In this document: positions 6,337 to 8,152 of the stretch, piece by piece
How the letters are laid out: the number at the start of each line of letters is the position of its first letter
Numbering within the stretch: position 1 is the first letter of the stretch
Source: a bacterium
GTDB taxonomy: Bacteria; Desulfobacterota; Binatia; UBA12015
Length of the DNA: 8,152 bases
Assembly: GCA_029976905.1 (NCBI GenBank)
Contig: JAPOLW010000148.1
Span: 1-8,152 of the forward strand
Reading direction: 5' to 3'
Translations under genes and position numbers: made by a program
The notes under the pieces: generated by a model
What the model was told of the DNA's origin: nothing
The model's input: only the letters and a program-made list of their open reading frames with translations
The model's database searches: none

Positions 6337-6365
6337 TTGAAATGATGCTCGCCAAAAGCCAAATT
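6337..6365 (+). promoter_or_regulatory. Weak candidate promoter of the 130-residue protein
   Basis: TTGAAA (6337-6342; 5 of 6) is followed after 17 bases by CAAATT (6360-6365; 3 of 6). It sits in a locally AT-richer stretch (about 6320-6370) within otherwise GC-rich DNA. Transcription would begin at about the base of the 6371-6391 hairpin, some 110 bases before the gene. Confidence 0.27.
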
Positions 6366-6370
6366 CATTT

Positions 6371-6391
6371 CGCGGGTGGGGGGCACCCGCG
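6371..6391. other. Perfect 8-bp stem-loop in the divergent intergenic region
   Basis: CGCGGGTG (6371-6378) and CACCCGCG (6384-6391) are exact inverse complements around a GGGGG loop. No U-run follows on either strand, so terminator activity is doubtful. It may be an operator dyad or RNA structure near the 5' end of the plus-strand transcript. A second, weaker stem of seven pairs (6419-6425 with 6429-6435, one G-U pair, GGG loop) follows. Confidence 0.42.
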
Positions 6392-6483
6392 TTAGCGTCC
6401 GCCGCCGTAGGGTTGGCGCGCACACGGGGTGTGTGGGCCATTTCACAGGGGACGAACCAGAAACACACAGCAAAGGGGGTAAG

Positions 6484-6876
6484 ATGCGATCTCGTGGGGC
6501 CGCAATCCAGGACCGTTCAGGGGGCTTGTTCGAGCCCGATGTTCTCCTTCCCGGTCAGTTCTTTTCTTTCTTCCGCAAGGAGGCTGGATTCGATCGCGAG
6601 CGCCGGTTGATGCTCGCGGTTCTCGAGGACGCCATCGATTGCTTCCAGAAGTATGCCCATACGAAGGATTCGCGTGGGCAGCAGCTTTTCGCCGAATCCT
6701 ATGAATGGATCATGTCGGCCGACAAACAGTGGTTGTTCTCCTTCGAGAACATCTGCCAGATCGTCGACATGAACCCGGACTACATCCGGCAGGGTCTGCA
6801 CCGTTGGCGCGACCAGAAGGCCGTCTCGGTCCTACCACCGCAAAGCCCGATCCAGGAGGGAGCGACGGGCCACTGA
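6484..6876 (+). CDS. Conserved protein of unknown function with HTH-like C-terminus
   Basis: A 130-residue soluble protein with no signal peptide or membrane segment. After a short variable N-terminus, LLPGQFFSFFRKE (21-33) leads into a helical core, RRLMLAVLEDAIDCFQKY (40-57), then LFAESYEWIMS (68-78). The C-terminal SFENICQIVDMNPDYIRQGL (86-105) has the spacing and pattern of a helix-turn-helix, followed by a basic HRWRDQK. From memory, similar proteins without assigned function occur in high-GC deltaproteobacteria-like genomes; I cannot name a Pfam family. A DNA-binding or accessory regulatory role is only inferred from the HTH-like segment. The start is the ATG at 6484 because AAGGGGG (6473-6479) lies just upstream; the frame stays open farther left only through intergenic DNA with hairpins. 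It is divergent from the 144-residue membrane protein and convergent with the LysM transpeptidase. Confidence 0.82.
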   Translation: MRSRGAAIQDRSGGLFEPDVLLPGQFFSFFRKEAGFDRERRLMLAVLEDAIDCFQKYAHTKDSRGQQLFAESYEWIMSADKQWLFSFENICQIVDMNPDYIRQGLHRWRDQKAVSVLPPQSPIQEGATGH

Positions 6877-6980
6877 GCCCGGGAAGCGATCCATGACGAC
6901 GGCACGTCGGTCGCCCCGAGCCCGGTTGCGGCCGACGTGTCGACATCCGTTCGCGCGTGGGACGTCGACCCCGGACGACG

Positions 6981-7008
6981 GCGTCGGGCGCGAGCACGGG
7001 CGCGACGC
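6981..7008 (-). terminator. Candidate hairpin downstream of the LysM transpeptidase
   Basis: GCGTCG (6981-6986) pairs with CGACGC (7003-7008), extended by CGC (6989-6991) with GCG (7000-7002) after a two-base bulge. It begins 11 bases after the transpeptidase stop on the minus strand. No U-run follows. The rest of 6877-7019, the gap between the convergent genes, shows no convincing gene. Confidence 0.28.
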
Positions 7009-7019
7009 GAGCGGGGACG

Positions 7020-8150
7020 TCACTCCGGTGCGTTGCGGCGCTCACTCGTCTTCGGATCGCCACCGTCGATGTCGTTGGTGGGAATGGGCCGGAAGCCGCC
7101 GTGTGTCGGTTGGTCGAGGCCCGGCCCATCGCGGGAGACGTCGACGGGGATGCCGCTCATCTCGGAGATCGCGCGGTGCAGCTTGGCTTCGTCGACACGA
7201 TCGAGGACGCCCAGCGATTGAAGCTGTGCGATGGCGTGCCGCCAACGGCCGGGTTGCTGGCCATAGATGTCCTCGTGCACTTCGACGAAGACGCGGCCGT
7301 CGCTCTCACCGATTTTCACGGTTTCGTACACGAACTCCCCCGGCGTGCCGACCGGCACCCTTGGGTACAGGCGGTCGATGTCCTCGGGGTACATGCGAAT
7401 ACAGCCGTGACTTACCGACATGCCCACACCCCACGGGATGTTGGTCCCGTGGATGGCGTATAGGGGCAGGGAGAGTCGCATCCGGTAGCGGCCGAGCGGG
7501 TTCTCGGGAGTTCCCCCTTCGATCTTCGTCTCGCTGTACCCCTTCTCCTCGATGCGTTCCTGTCGAATCGATTCGGGGATGACCCAGGTCGGGTCACGCG
7601 TCTTCTCCGTGATGCGAAACTCTCCCTGAGGTGTGCGCCACTGCGTACGTCCCAGGCCGACCGGATGGGTGATCACCCGTCTCGCTTCACCGGGCTTGTG
7701 CGGCGGGTAGTAGTAGAGGCGCATCTCCGGGATGTTGATGACGAGCCCCTCGTACCGGCAGCAGGGAAGGATCCACTTCGTGGGCAGAACCACGTCGCGT
7801 TCGCCCTGGGATGGAATCCACTCGTCGATCTCGGGGTTGGCCGCCACCATTTCGTTGTGGCCGAGGCCGTAATGGCGACCGATGTCGTAGAAGGTGTCGC
7901 CGGTCGTCGGCGTATGCGAAGACAGCGAACCGATCACCGTGCGGCGGCGGCCGGTTTCGTCGCCTTCGGGTTCGAACGTGTAGACGGCCACGGGAAGTTG
8001 GCCGAAGTCCTCTTCGACCCATTCTCGTGCGTCGGCCGTCTCGCATGCTGCGAGGACGAGGCCGACGAGCACGCACCAGACCGCACCGCCACGCACCGCG
8101 CTTCGTTTGTATCGACGCGCCTGCGCGTAGACAAGCCGGACACTTTCCAC
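7020..8150 (-). CDS. LysM-like plus YkuD L,D-transpeptidase lipoprotein; start uncertain at the right edge
   Basis: An envelope L,D-transpeptidase of the ErfK/YbiS/YcfS kind, up to 376 residues. It probably forms 3-3 peptidoglycan cross-links or attaches proteins to the wall. A signal segment (23-35) ends in LAAC, with Cys36 the likely lipidated residue. A LysM-like wall-binding module spans about 78-128 (TTGDTFYDIGRHYGLGHNE, then AANPEIDEWIP). The YkuD domain spans about 135-282: LVINIPEMRLYYYPP (136-150), WRTPQGEFRI (171-180), His234 in AIHGTN, and SHGCIRM (247-253) with the catalytic Cys250 and Arg252. A Cys-Cys pair (130-131) precedes the catalytic domain. A polar tail of about 90 residues (285-376) has no recognised domain. 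The GTG at 8150 has no ribosome-binding site in the window; a GTG at 8096 would give a shorter signal peptide, and the true start could also lie beyond the edge. Confidence 0.9.
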   Translation of the reverse strand: MESVRLVYAQARRYKRSAVRGGAVWCVLVGLVLAACETADAREWVEEDFGQLPVAVYTFEPEGDETGRRRTVIGSLSSHTPTTGDTFYDIGRHYGLGHNEMVAANPEIDEWIPSQGERDVVLPTKWILPCCRYEGLVINIPEMRLYYYPPHKPGEARRVITHPVGLGRTQWRTPQGEFRITEKTRDPTWVIPESIRQERIEEKGYSETKIEGGTPENPLGRYRMRLSLPLYAIHGTNIPWGVGMSVSHGCIRMYPEDIDRLYPRVPVGTPGEFVYETVKIGESDGRVFVEVHEDIYGQQPGRWRHAIAQLQSLGVLDRVDEAKLHRAISEMSGIPVDVSRDGPGLDQPTHGGFRPIPTNDIDGGDPKTSERRNAPE

Positions 8151-8152
8151 AC

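Noticed and set aside
5770..6468. 232-residue version of the membrane protein with a longer N-terminus
   Set aside because: The extra N-terminus crosses a good promoter and a hairpin; the ATG at 6204 has a proper ribosome-binding site.
6893..7582. 229-residue plus-strand open frame after the 130-residue protein gene
   Set aside because: Mostly antisense to the LysM transpeptidase, extremely Arg/Ser-rich, with no ribosome-binding site or domain.
1..8152. Mobile element, CRISPR, defence island, phage or tRNA genes
   Set aside because: I saw no transposase, integrase, terminal repeats, spaced direct repeats or cloverleaf sequences. Gene content and base composition look uniform.

Overview
The window is high-GC, gene-dense bacterial chromosome with short intergenic gaps and a clear Gram-negative envelope signature: three lipobox proteins, two L,D-transpeptidases and amino-sugar precursor synthesis. 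A plant-type glutamate-cysteine ligase, a BMP-family lipoprotein and a small conserved protein of a type I associate with deltaproteobacteria-like genomes suggest a Myxococcota/Desulfobacterota/Binatota-like or other high-GC proteobacterial lineage. That placement is an inference from gene content, not from a marker gene. I see no tRNA, rRNA, CRISPR array, insertion sequence, phage gene or plasmid function. It reads as ordinary core chromosome.

Left part (1-3577, all minus strand). A four-gene unit reads from right to left: flavin reductase-like protein (3577-3098), BMP-family binding lipoprotein (3101-2121), GlmU (2124-718) and the N-terminal 205 residues of GlmS (616-1, running off the left edge). 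The first three genes are joined by two 4-base ATGA stop/start overlaps. About 100 bases separate glmU from glmS. GlmS makes glucosamine-6-phosphate and GlmU makes UDP-GlcNAc, the precursor of peptidoglycan and LPS. The first two genes have no obvious link to that pathway.

Middle part (3600-5772). A divergent promoter region separates the minus-strand operon from a plus-strand lipoprotein L,D-transpeptidase of the YkuD fold (3680-4267). This gene starts with GTG and may be leaderless. It is followed by a plant-type glutamate-cysteine ligase (4369-5751), the first step of glutathione synthesis. A compact hairpin sits exactly between the convergent stop codons of the ligase and the next gene.

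Right part (5770-8152). A 144-residue single-pass membrane protein of unknown function (minus) is divergent from a 130-residue conserved unknown protein (plus) with a helix-turn-helix-like C-terminus. Between them is a 279-base region holding a good sigma70-like promoter and several strong hairpins. Last, on the minus strand, is a second L,D-transpeptidase, a LysM-like plus YkuD lipoprotein, whose start lies at or beyond the right edge.

No undescribed multi-gene system is evident. The most unusual points are the flavin reductase/BMP lipoprotein/glmU coupling, the possible leaderless transpeptidase transcript, the structured leader of the ligase gene, and the two uncharacterised small proteins.
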